Part shown: piece after piece, positions 27,973-35,522 of the stretch | Numbering within the stretch: position 1 is the first letter of the stretch | How the letters are laid out: the number at the start of each line of letters is the position of its first letter | Source: an uncultured Paludibacter sp. | GTDB taxonomy: Bacteria > Bacteroidota > Bacteroidia > Bacteroidales > Paludibacteraceae | Direction of reading: 5' to 3' | DNA: 64,000 bases | Assembly: GCA_937927845.1 (NCBI GenBank) | Contig: CALFXE010000235.1 | Coordinates: 62,001-126,000, forward strand | Notes under the pieces: generated by a model | Told to the model about the DNA's origin: nothing | What the model saw: only the letters and a program-made list of their open reading frames with translations | The model's database searches: none | Translations under genes and position numbers: made by a program

Positions 27973-28845
27973 ATGGATATAAAAACTTTTTTTGAAGAAC
28001 AATTAAACGAATGGCTTTTGGCTAAGCAAAATTATGATGCTTTAAATCGGGTGAAGGTAAAGGAGCTTGATTTAGGCGGGTGTGCGGTTAGGGTTCAGTT
28101 TAATCCGGAAAGAATACGCTCGACTGCTGCTAAAGTTGATGCTGCTTCTTTGCGCGAAAGACCTTGTTTTTTGTGCAGGGATAATCGTCCGAACGAACAA
28201 CGTGATTTGTATTATAATGATAAGTATTCGATTCTAATAAATCCATTTCCTATCTTTCCTGTGCATCTCACCATTCCGACAATCAAGCATGTCGATCAGC
28301 TTATTTTTAATTCTTTTGAAGATATGTTAGACATTGCAAAAGACTTAGATGATTTTGTAGTGTTTTATAACGGACCGAAAAGCGGTGCGTCTGCTCCTGA
28401 TCATATGCACTTTCAGGCAGGAAATAAAGGTTTTCTTCCTTTGGAAAAAGATGTTGTGAGTATGGAACGTATAATTATTTCTGATAATGATGATGTTATT
28501 TGCTTTTCTCTAAAAGATTATCATCGAAATATGATTGCTCTTGAATCTGATAATAAAGTGCAGCTAATCAGTCGTTTTCAGAAAATTTACGAACAGCTTG
28601 AAATTAAATCGGGCGAACCAGAACCTATGCTGAATGTAGTAATATGGTATGATGATAAGAAATGGTTTTGCTGTATTTTTCCGAGAAAAAAGCATCGTCC
28701 GAATTGCTTTTATGCAGAAGGTGAAGATAATTTGCTTTTCAGTCCGGCTTCTGTTGATTTAAGTGGTGTGTGTGTGTTGCCGCAAGAAAAGGATTTTGAG
28801 AAGATAACAGCAGAGGATGTGATAGGGATTTTTGAGGAAATATGA
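27973..28845 (+). CDS. DUF4922 protein, HIT/GalT-like nucleotidyltransferase or phosphorylase
   Basis: 290 residues, cytoplasmic. The CFLC motif (C65/C68) followed by RDNRP resembles the zinc-binding CPLC of galactose-1-phosphate uridylyltransferases. The SAPDHMHFQAG block (H144, H146) resembles the histidine-triad active site. These place it in the HIT superfamily near Ap4A-phosphorylase/GDP-hexose-phosphorylase-type enzymes; the domain is known as DUF4922. A late WYDDKKWFCCIFPRKKHRP stretch would complete the sheet. It lies directly before ampG, so a role in activating or salvaging an amino sugar phosphate is possible but not shown. Confidence 0.75.
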   Translation: MDIKTFFEEQLNEWLLAKQNYDALNRVKVKELDLGGCAVRVQFNPERIRSTAAKVDAASLRERPCFLCRDNRPNEQRDLYYNDKYSILINPFPIFPVHLTIPTIKHVDQLIFNSFEDMLDIAKDLDDFVVFYNGPKSGASAPDHMHFQAGNKGFLPLEKDVVSMERIIISDNDDVICFSLKDYHRNMIALESDNKVQLISRFQKIYEQLEIKSGEPEPMLNVVIWYDDKKWFCCIFPRKKHRPNCFYAEGEDNLLFSPASVDLSGVCVLPQEKDFEKITAEDVIGIFEEI

Positions 28846-28891
28846 TTGGTGATTGGTGATTGGTAATTAGTGATTAGTAAATAGTAAATAA
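28843..28891. repeat. degenerate TGATTGG/TGATTAG heptamer array
   Basis: Seven units (TGATTGG x3, TAATTAG, TGATTAG, TAAATAG, TAAATAA) that start on the stop codon of the DUF4922 gene and end just before the ampG start codon. Same family, orientation and drift order as the array at 26322. Confidence 0.85.
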
Positions 28892-28896
28892 CAACG

Positions 28897-30759
28897 ATGA
28901 AAAACAAAAAAAAATATTCACCTTGGAGTTGGATTCCAACTTTATACCTCGCTGAAGGGCTTCCTTATGTGGCAGTTATGACCATATCAGTAATCATGTA
29001 TAAACGCATGGGCATTTCGAATACTGATATTGCGCTATATACCAGTTGGTTGTATTTACCTTGGGTGATAAAGCCTTTCTGGAGCCCGTTTGTCGATTTG
29101 CTTAAAACAAAACGTTGGTGGATTTATACCATGCAATTGTTTATAGGAGCCGGTTTTGCCGGTATTGCGTTTATGATTCCGGTACCGTTTTTCTTTCAGG
29201 CAACATTGGCTTTTTTCTGGCTGTTAGCCTTTAGTTCCGCTACTCACGATATTGCTGCAGATGGTTTTTATATGCTGGCTCTCGACTCTAATAATCAGGC
29301 AAAATTTGTTGGTATTAGAAGTACTTTCTACCGCATTGCTACGATTTTCGGACAAGGTGTACTTATTATTCTTGCAGGCTTCTTAGAAAGTGCAACCGGT
29401 ATGGAACCACTGAATATCAATGTAGAAGCAAACCCTGAATACACTCAATCAACATTATTCATTGAGCCTATTTCGAATATCGAATCTATAGATGGCGATA
29501 TGCACTTTATATCCGGTAATGCTGACTTGCAAATCGGAACTTTTAGCTTATCAAAAGATAGTCTGCAATTGTTTCTGGCTGATATCGATAGTATCAATAG
29601 TCTGAATGGTTTTGTTGAAACAACTAAGTCGGCTGACGTGACTTTAGTTGCCAATAAAAGTTGGTGGACTGCATATGTGTCTGAGCCTTTGGGAACATGG
29701 ATTCAAAATACTTTTGGCGAAAAACGTGAAATCATTACAGAATCAAATCTTGCAGGAAATATTGGTGTAATACCTGTTTGGCTTTCAAAGATGCCTGAAT
29801 CAGATAAAGATATTGTGCTGAATACCAACATGAATCGTGGTGATAAAAGTATATCTATCATTAAAGGCGAACGTTTAGTGTTTAATGCTTCTAATTGGAA
29901 TAAACCTGCTTATATGGTATTTCAATTAGATACAAAGTTGGATGCTAAAACGACTACTGAATTTAAAGGTCTTTCTGGTAATATTACTTTTGCCTGGTCA
30001 ATAACGTTCTTTTTGTTAGCAGGATTATTTGTATTGTTTAGCTTTTTCCATAGATTTTTTCTTCCGAAGCCTACTTCTGATGCACCATCTTCAAATGTTA
30101 CAGCCGGAACAATTCTTAGTGATTTTATTCAGACTTTCGTCTCTTTCTTCAAGAAACCAGGTGTAGGTAAAGCTATATTCTTTATGCTTACTTTTCGCTT
30201 TTCTGAAGCACAAGCTTTGAAGTTGATTAGTCCGTTTTTACTTGACTCTCGTGATGTTGGTGGTTTAGGTTTGACTACTGGTCAGGTTGGTTTAGTATAT
30301 GGTACCATCGGCATTTTGGCTCTAACTGTCGGAGGAATTATCGGAGGTTTTGTTGCAGCAAAAGGAGGCCTGAAAAAGTGGTTATGGCCTATGACTTTAA
30401 GTATGTTACTTACTATTGCTACTTTTGTGTATCTAAGTTTTTCTCAGACCGAAAGTCTGCTCGTTATCAATATCTGTATCTTTATTGAACAATTTGGTTA
30501 TGGTTTTGGATTCACTGCATATATGCTGTATTTGATTTATTTCTCGGAAGGAGAACAGAAAACGGCACATTATGCTATATGTACAGGCTTTATGGCTTTG
30601 GGAATGATGTTGCCGGGTATGTTTGCGGGATGGATGCAGGAAATGTTAGGATATAATCATTTCTTTATTTGGGTGATGATATGCTGTATTATTCCTGTTA
30701 TAGCTGTGATGTTACTAAAAGTTGATCCTGAATATGGAAAAGCAAAAAATAATAAATAA
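28897..30759 (+). CDS. ampG: AmpG-family muropeptide permease with a large periplasmic insertion
   Basis: Major facilitator protein in the inner membrane that would import peptidoglycan turnover or scavenged fragments (GlcNAc-anhMurNAc or related). The AmpG signature is clear: WIPTLYLAEGLPYVAVMTIS (12-31), YTSWLYLPWVIKPFWSP, ATHDIAADGFYMLAL. The C-terminal half holds six more membrane helices. At 620 residues it is longer than E. coli AmpG (about 490) because about 190 soluble, beta-rich residues (about 168-360) are inserted after TM5, on the predicted periplasmic side. It shares one base with the namZ start (TAATG), so the pair is coupled. Confidence 0.88.
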   Translation: MKNKKKYSPWSWIPTLYLAEGLPYVAVMTISVIMYKRMGISNTDIALYTSWLYLPWVIKPFWSPFVDLLKTKRWWIYTMQLFIGAGFAGIAFMIPVPFFFQATLAFFWLLAFSSATHDIAADGFYMLALDSNNQAKFVGIRSTFYRIATIFGQGVLIILAGFLESATGMEPLNINVEANPEYTQSTLFIEPISNIESIDGDMHFISGNADLQIGTFSLSKDSLQLFLADIDSINSLNGFVETTKSADVTLVANKSWWTAYVSEPLGTWIQNTFGEKREIITESNLAGNIGVIPVWLSKMPESDKDIVLNTNMNRGDKSISIIKGERLVFNASNWNKPAYMVFQLDTKLDAKTTTEFKGLSGNITFAWSITFFLLAGLFVLFSFFHRFFLPKPTSDAPSSNVTAGTILSDFIQTFVSFFKKPGVGKAIFFMLTFRFSEAQALKLISPFLLDSRDVGGLGLTTGQVGLVYGTIGILALTVGGIIGGFVAAKGGLKKWLWPMTLSMLLTIATFVYLSFSQTESLLVINICIFIEQFGYGFGFTAYMLYLIYFSEGEQKTAHYAICTGFMALGMMLPGMFAGWMQEMLGYNHFFIWVMICCIIPVIAVMLLKVDPEYGKAKNNK

Positions 30760-31994
30760 TGAATAGATATAGTTTTTTAAGTTTATTTCTGATGTTTCTG
30801 GCAATTAATTTAATTGGTGCTCAAAACATTAAAATCAAAACCGGTATTGAGGTTCTGAAGCAACAAAACTTTAAAATATTAGAAGGTAAACGTGTGGGAC
30901 TTATTACTAATCCTACAGGTGTTGATAATGTCATGAAATCAACAATTGACGTTTTGCATGATGCGAAGAACGTAAATTTAGTGGCTTTATTTGCACCTGA
31001 ACATGGGGTGAGGGGAGATGCTCATGCCGGTGATTATGTTGAAGATGAGAAAGATACTAAGACCGGCTTACCCGTTTATTCTCTACATGGCAAAACTCGT
31101 AAAGCTACTCCTGAAATGCTTAAAAATATTGATGTGCTTGTCTATGATATTCAGGATATTGGTTGTCGCTCGTTTACTTATATCAGTACTATGGGGTTGG
31201 CAATGGAGGCTGCTGCCGAAAACAATATCGAGTTTGTTGTACTCGATCGACCCAATCCTCTTGGTGGGTTGAAGGTGGAAGGCGGACCCGTAGAGAAGAA
31301 GTTTATTTCTTTTGTTAGTCAGTATAATATACCTTATGTGTACGGACTTACTTGTGGAGAATTGGCTTTGTTTCTCAATGGTGAGAATATGATAGCAAAA
31401 AAATGTAATCTGCATGTTGTTACAATGAAGGGATGGAAGCGTAATATGAGATACGAAGATACCGGCTTACAATGGATTTCATCTTCGCCACATATTCCTC
31501 ATCCTACTACTGCTCTTTTTTATCCTGTGAGTGGTATTCTGGGTGAGTTGGGTTATCTGTCAATAGGTGTAGGCTATCCTCTGCCTTTCGAACTGTTTGC
31601 TGCTGAATGGATTGATGCTGAAAAACTTGCTGAGAATATGAATCGATTGAAATTGTCGGGTTTATATTTTCGCCCTGTTTATTTTAAGCCTTTTTATGCT
31701 ACCGGTCAAGGTAAACAAATGAAGGGAGTTCAAGTTCATATCATAAATTACGAAAAAGCAAAACTTTCGGAAGTGCAGTTTTATATAATGCAGGAAATTG
31801 CTTCCCTCTATCCGGATAAAGCTGTATTTGATAATGCTAATCAGCAACGTTTCAATATGTTCGATAAGGTTTGTGGCAGTGATAATGTGAGATTAAATTT
31901 CAGTAAGAATAATAAATTTGATGATATTAGAGAGTTGTGGAATAAAGATGTGAATGCGTTTGTGCGCAAAGCAAAGAAGTATTGGAAATATTGA
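30759..31994 (+). CDS. namZ: NamZ-type exo-beta-N-acetylmuramidase (DUF1343, GH171)
   Basis: 411 residues with a signal peptide (residues 1-22, ending LIGAQ), so periplasmic. The DUF1343 family (B. subtilis NamZ, formerly YbbC) removes MurNAc from non-reducing ends of peptidoglycan glycan fragments. Family blocks are intact: RVGLITNPTGVD, LFAPEHGVRGDAHAG, PVYSLHG, DVLVYDIQDIGCRSFTYIS, LDRPNPLGG, YGLTCGELA, WISSSPHIPHP and FELFAAEWID. Full length, no disruption. It is coupled to ampG upstream, with murT and murK downstream; from memory the same set is clustered in Tannerella forsythia. Confidence 0.92.
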   Translation: MNRYSFLSLFLMFLAINLIGAQNIKIKTGIEVLKQQNFKILEGKRVGLITNPTGVDNVMKSTIDVLHDAKNVNLVALFAPEHGVRGDAHAGDYVEDEKDTKTGLPVYSLHGKTRKATPEMLKNIDVLVYDIQDIGCRSFTYISTMGLAMEAAAENNIEFVVLDRPNPLGGLKVEGGPVEKKFISFVSQYNIPYVYGLTCGELALFLNGENMIAKKCNLHVVTMKGWKRNMRYEDTGLQWISSSPHIPHPTTALFYPVSGILGELGYLSIGVGYPLPFELFAAEWIDAEKLAENMNRLKLSGLYFRPVYFKPFYATGQGKQMKGVQVHIINYEKAKLSEVQFYIMQEIASLYPDKAVFDNANQQRFNMFDKVCGSDNVRLNFSKNNKFDDIRELWNKDVNAFVRKAKKYWKY

Positions 31995-32000
31995 GGCGTT

Positions 32001-32064
32001 TACAATTTTACAATTTACAATTTACAATTTACAATTGACTAATCACTAATCACCAATCACTAAT
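32001..32064. repeat. heptamer array, ACAATTT and ACTAATC units (inverted relative to the others)
   Basis: It begins seven bases after the namZ stop. Five ACAATTT-type units are followed by ACTAATC x2, ACCAATC and ACTAATA. The second half is the reverse complement of the GATTAGT/GATTGGT units at 26322 and 28843, so this copy lies in opposite orientation. It ends about ten bases before the murT start. Confidence 0.85.
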
Positions 32065-32073
32065 AAAGAAATT

Positions 32074-33237
32074 ATGTCTTCAAATAATAGATTATTATCT
32101 CTCGATGTTTTGCGTGGAATTACCATTGCAGGAATGATAATGGTGAATAATCCGGGTTCATGGTCGTATGTTTATGCTCCATTAGGGCATGCTCAGTGGC
32201 ATGGACTTACTCCAACCGATTTGGTGTTTCCGTTCTTCATGTTTATCATGGGTATTTCGACTTATATTTCTCTTAGAAAATATGAATTTAAACTTAACAA
32301 AGATGCGCTTTTCAAAATTATTAAGCGTACTTTTGTGATTTTTTTAATCGGACTTGCAATTGCGTGGTTTTCGCTGTCATTTCGTACTTATCGTGCATTG
32401 GGTACTGATGATATTGGTTTCTTTGAACGCTTTTTTAAAGCGATTACAAATTTTGAGAATATCAGAATTTTGGGAGTAATGCAACGCTTGGCTTTAAGTT
32501 ATGGTGCAACTGCAATAATTGCTATTATGGTGAAACATAAGTATATACCTTATATTGTTGCTGTAACTTTACTTGCTTATTTTATTCTATTAGTTACAGG
32601 TAATGGATTTGAATTTAGTGAGCAAAACATTATTTCTGTTATTGATAGGGCGGTTTTGGGAACCAATCATATGTATAAAGACAGTGGTTTGTATATCGAT
32701 CCGGAAGGTTTGATAAGCACAATTCCTGCAATATGTCATGTTTTGATTGGGTTTTATGCCGGTAGAATGTTGATGAAGATTAAAGATAATCATCAGCGTG
32801 TGTTGCAATTGTTTGTAATGGGTACAATTCTGACCTTTTCCGGCTTTTTGCTTAGCTATGGATGTCCGATAAATAAAAAGATTTGGTCTCCAACTTTTGT
32901 TTTGACCACGTGCGGACTTGCTGCTACTTTGCTGGCATTACTCGTGTGGATAATCGATATTAAAGGACATAAACGATGGAGTGTTTTCTTTGAATCGTTT
33001 GGCGTAAATCCTTTGTTTATCTATGTTGCTGCTGCGGTATTATCGATTTTACTTGGTAATATCTTTATGAATTTTGGCGATCAGACATATTCAATTAAAG
33101 GATTTATCTATTCGGTCGGACTTCAACCTTATTTGGGAGATTATGTAGGCTCATTAGTCTATGCTCTCCTGTTTGTAGGATTCAATTGGATAATTGGTAA
33201 TTTATTGTATAAAAAACAAATATATATAAAGATATGA
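32074..33237 (+). CDS. murT: DUF5009/HGSNAT-like inner-membrane protein, probable MurNAc transporter MurT
   Basis: 387 residues with about ten hydrophobic segments. The N-terminal RLLSLDVLRGITIAGMIMVNN and the block LTPTDLVFPFFMFIMGISTYISL mark the heparan-glucosaminide-acetyltransferase-like family (DUF5009, COG4299). In Tannerella forsythia a member beside murK and namZ was reported as a MurNAc importer, MurT (recalled, not checked). The same neighbours here support that role over an acetyltransferase, but both remain possible. It overlaps the kinase by 4 bases (ATGA), so the product and the kinase are made together. Confidence 0.78.
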   Translation: MSSNNRLLSLDVLRGITIAGMIMVNNPGSWSYVYAPLGHAQWHGLTPTDLVFPFFMFIMGISTYISLRKYEFKLNKDALFKIIKRTFVIFLIGLAIAWFSLSFRTYRALGTDDIGFFERFFKAITNFENIRILGVMQRLALSYGATAIIAIMVKHKYIPYIVAVTLLAYFILLVTGNGFEFSEQNIISVIDRAVLGTNHMYKDSGLYIDPEGLISTIPAICHVLIGFYAGRMLMKIKDNHQRVLQLFVMGTILTFSGFLLSYGCPINKKIWSPTFVLTTCGLAATLLALLVWIIDIKGHKRWSVFFESFGVNPLFIYVAAAVLSILLGNIFMNFGDQTYSIKGFIYSVGLQPYLGDYVGSLVYALLFVGFNWIIGNLLYKKQIYIKI

Positions 33238-34067
33238 TTATAATAGCTGATGGAGGATCAACTACGGTTGATTGGTGCTTGGTTGACAAAGGTACTGTTA
33301 AAAAAAATATTACGACTAAAGGAGCTAATCCGTTTTTTCGTACAACCGAAGATATAAGTGTCGAAATAAGAAAGCAATTACTACCACAGTTAAATGGTAA
33401 TAAGATTGAAGGTATTTATTTTTATGGTGCGGGTTGTGCCTTTCCTGAGAAAAACAAAATTGTCAGAGATGCAATAGCTGCCAATTTTGATGTCGAAAAT
33501 ATTGAAATCTACAGTGATTTGTTAGGTGCAGCGGTTGGTTTGTATGGCGATAAACCCGGTATTGCCTGTATACTTGGAACAGGTTCTAACTCATGTTTTT
33601 ATGATGGTAAAAATATCTGTGAGAATGTATCGCCGCTTGGTTTTATCCTTGGTGATGAGGGAAGTGGGGCAGTGCTTGGGCGATTATTTGTCGGTTCTTG
33701 TCTGAAAAATCAATTCGGACAAGAAATTAAGAATGAGTTTTTAAATTATATACAATTATCTATACCTGAAATTTTAGATAGAGTATATAAACAACCATTA
33801 CCAAATCGTTTCTTGGCAAGTATTTCTCCATTTATACAGGCTAATATACATAATGATAAAATATATCAGCTTGTGTTTAATGCTTTCACCGATTTCTTTA
33901 AAAAGAATGTGATGCAATACGATTATAAAAACTATAAAGTCTCGTTTATAGGCTCAGTTGCATATCATTTTCAAGATATTCTTAAAGCATCAGCAGAGGC
34001 TCTACACATAGAACTTGGCGAAATTGTTCAATCGCCTATGGAAGGATTAGTGAGATTTTACGCATAA
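33234..34067 (+). CDS. murK: BadF/BadG-type amino-sugar kinase, MurK-like
   Basis: 277-residue cytoplasmic kinase of the ASKHA fold. The phosphate-1 motif IADGGSTTVDW (3-13), the KGANPF stretch, CILGTGSNSCFYDG (about 112-125), and LGDEGSGAVLGR are typical of the N-acetylglucosamine kinase/MurK group. Paired with MurT and NamZ, MurNAc is the likely substrate, giving MurNAc 6-phosphate; GlcNAc is an alternative. A MurQ etherase, which would be the next step, is not in this window. It overlaps the murT stop by 4 bases, and the converging gene's stop is only 17 bases away. Confidence 0.82.
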   Translation: MIIIADGGSTTVDWCLVDKGTVKKNITTKGANPFFRTTEDISVEIRKQLLPQLNGNKIEGIYFYGAGCAFPEKNKIVRDAIAANFDVENIEIYSDLLGAAVGLYGDKPGIACILGTGSNSCFYDGKNICENVSPLGFILGDEGSGAVLGRLFVGSCLKNQFGQEIKNEFLNYIQLSIPEILDRVYKQPLPNRFLASISPFIQANIHNDKIYQLVFNAFTDFFKKNVMQYDYKNYKVSFIGSVAYHFQDILKASAEALHIELGEIVQSPMEGLVRFYA

Positions 34068-34083
34068 TGGCTTATTGCTTATA

Positions 34084-35130
34084 TCATTTGAAAATTTCTT
34101 TGTATAGCATTTCGAGCGCATTTGCATTTGCTTTCATCACTTTTTGCATCTCTACTTTCCTTACAGCCTCACTTTCTTTGCGTGAAGTCATTTCTTTTTG
34201 CCAAGTGCGACCGGGTTCAAGATCGCGCAAAAAGCGACTTATTACATCATAGCTGAAATATATGTTTTTTCCAACTTTTACAACATTTAATTCATAATCG
34301 AATGCTGATAATAAATCTTCGAAACCGATTGAGCCTGTAGCGTCAAAGTCAGATTTTACAATATTAGCATCAACAACTGTTTCGTATTTATGCCATAAAT
34401 AGGTTGGCGCAACTCCATTTTCAAAAGACAGGCTATAAAATCCTTTCTGCGGATTTAATACATCACCAATGCTGAAATTATTAGGGTTTTTATCTGCAGG
34501 AGCACTTGGTTGTGTTTTGAAGTTTGATTGAACTATGCCTGCATTATCAGCAAAATGCACTCCGTCATTCCAGAAACGATATAGTTTGTTGAGCACCACA
34601 TCTGTCTGCTGAGGAACTTGTTCGATATAAGAAACGCTTATCACATATGGCTCGTTAGAGCCCCATGCCTTCGGTCCGCAATTCAACAAATCATTAATAT
34701 AAAACCAAATCCACGAAGTATCGGTTAATTTATACATCAAACCGGAATTTGGCAGACGTGTTTTTTTGAACATCTTTTTTATAGTCTTTTCATCAACTTG
34801 CACCAAACCCTTTGCAGCAGCAAATTTCTTAACATCTTCAGGTCTATGACCCACCCAATCACGAATTTCAGTAAGAATACATTTATAATTAGTCTTAATC
34901 ACATTTCCGGGAGCATAGCTATAGTAAGTGCCCGGACCATAGTTCTTACTTTTTATTGTATACCCCGGCACATCAGGCGAAAACCCACAAGTCGGCGTAG
35001 GTTCCAATCCTGGTATAGGTTGATAAACTGTAAAAGTGCTTTTGCCATAAGTAACTTTCTTTTGTGCAGTTACATTTAATAGTACTAACAAAAACAAGAT
35101 GGAAAGAGTGGTTTTGAAGATGTTGGTCAT
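34084..35130 (-). CDS. secreted protein of unknown function
   Basis: The frame extends to 35244, but those 38 extra residues come from repeat DNA. The ATG at 35130 gives a clear signal peptide (MTNIFKTTLSILFLLVLLNV, cleavage after TAQ). The mature part (about 325 residues) has no family I recognise. Notable segments are CGFSPDVPGYTIKSKNYGPG, a WIWFYINDLLNCGP block, and a basic, helical C-terminus (GRTWQKEMTSRKESEAVRKVEMQKV). It converges on murK with a 16-base gap and is not part of the MurNAc run. It may belong with the cell-wall genes or stand alone. Confidence 0.65.
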   Translation of the reverse strand: MTNIFKTTLSILFLLVLLNVTAQKKVTYGKSTFTVYQPIPGLEPTPTCGFSPDVPGYTIKSKNYGPGTYYSYAPGNVIKTNYKCILTEIRDWVGHRPEDVKKFAAAKGLVQVDEKTIKKMFKKTRLPNSGLMYKLTDTSWIWFYINDLLNCGPKAWGSNEPYVISVSYIEQVPQQTDVVLNKLYRFWNDGVHFADNAGIVQSNFKTQPSAPADKNPNNFSIGDVLNPQKGFYSLSFENGVAPTYLWHKYETVVDANIVKSDFDATGSIGFEDLLSAFDYELNVVKVGKNIYFSYDVISRFLRDLEPGRTWQKEMTSRKESEAVRKVEMQKVMKANANALEMLYKEIFK

Positions 35131-35133
35131 TTT

Positions 35134-35200
35134 TAATGTGCTAATGTGTGAATAATGTGCTAATAATATGCTAATGTGAATAATGTGGTCTATGGTCTGT
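35134..35200. repeat. degenerate CTAATGTG-type repeat
   Basis: Imperfect repeats of AATGTGCT, AATGTGTG, AATAATGTGCT, AATAATATGCT and AATGTGAATAATGTG directly upstream of the secreted-protein start at 35130. The period is 8-11 bases, so it is related in style, not in unit, to the heptamer arrays at 26-32 kb. Confidence 0.65.
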
Positions 35201-35522
35201 TGACCGTTGATAAATATATTAATATGAATAATTATTAGGTGCAAATGTATAAAAATAATATGGAAAATTGGTGTGGTTATACTAATGTTTTTGTAGGTTT
35301 TTAATCGTTTTTATGAAAAATATAAATCTCAAATAGCCATACGCACATCATCTAATTCTTATAAACAAGAGGATTGGCTGATAAATTTTCCCAATTTACG
35401 TCCACTCAACAGAATAACTTGTTTTAGTGTCAACTGCCGCATTCCATATTTAATAAAAAAACAAATGATTGACAGAATAAACAAAAAAACAATTGAAGCA
35501 ATAAGTATAGTGTTCGGAATCG
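35201..35522. other. intergenic region bounding the GC-richer GH115 block
   Basis: About 320 AT-rich bases lie between the secreted-protein gene and the 3' end of the first GH115 gene. No gene, strong hairpin or promoter element is convincing. It is the place where base composition switches from AT-rich to the higher-GC GH115 block. Confidence 0.45.

Noticed and set aside
26322..32064. Heptamer arrays as CRISPR-like arrays
   Set aside because: Units are 7 bases and contiguous, with no spacers and no cas genes nearby.
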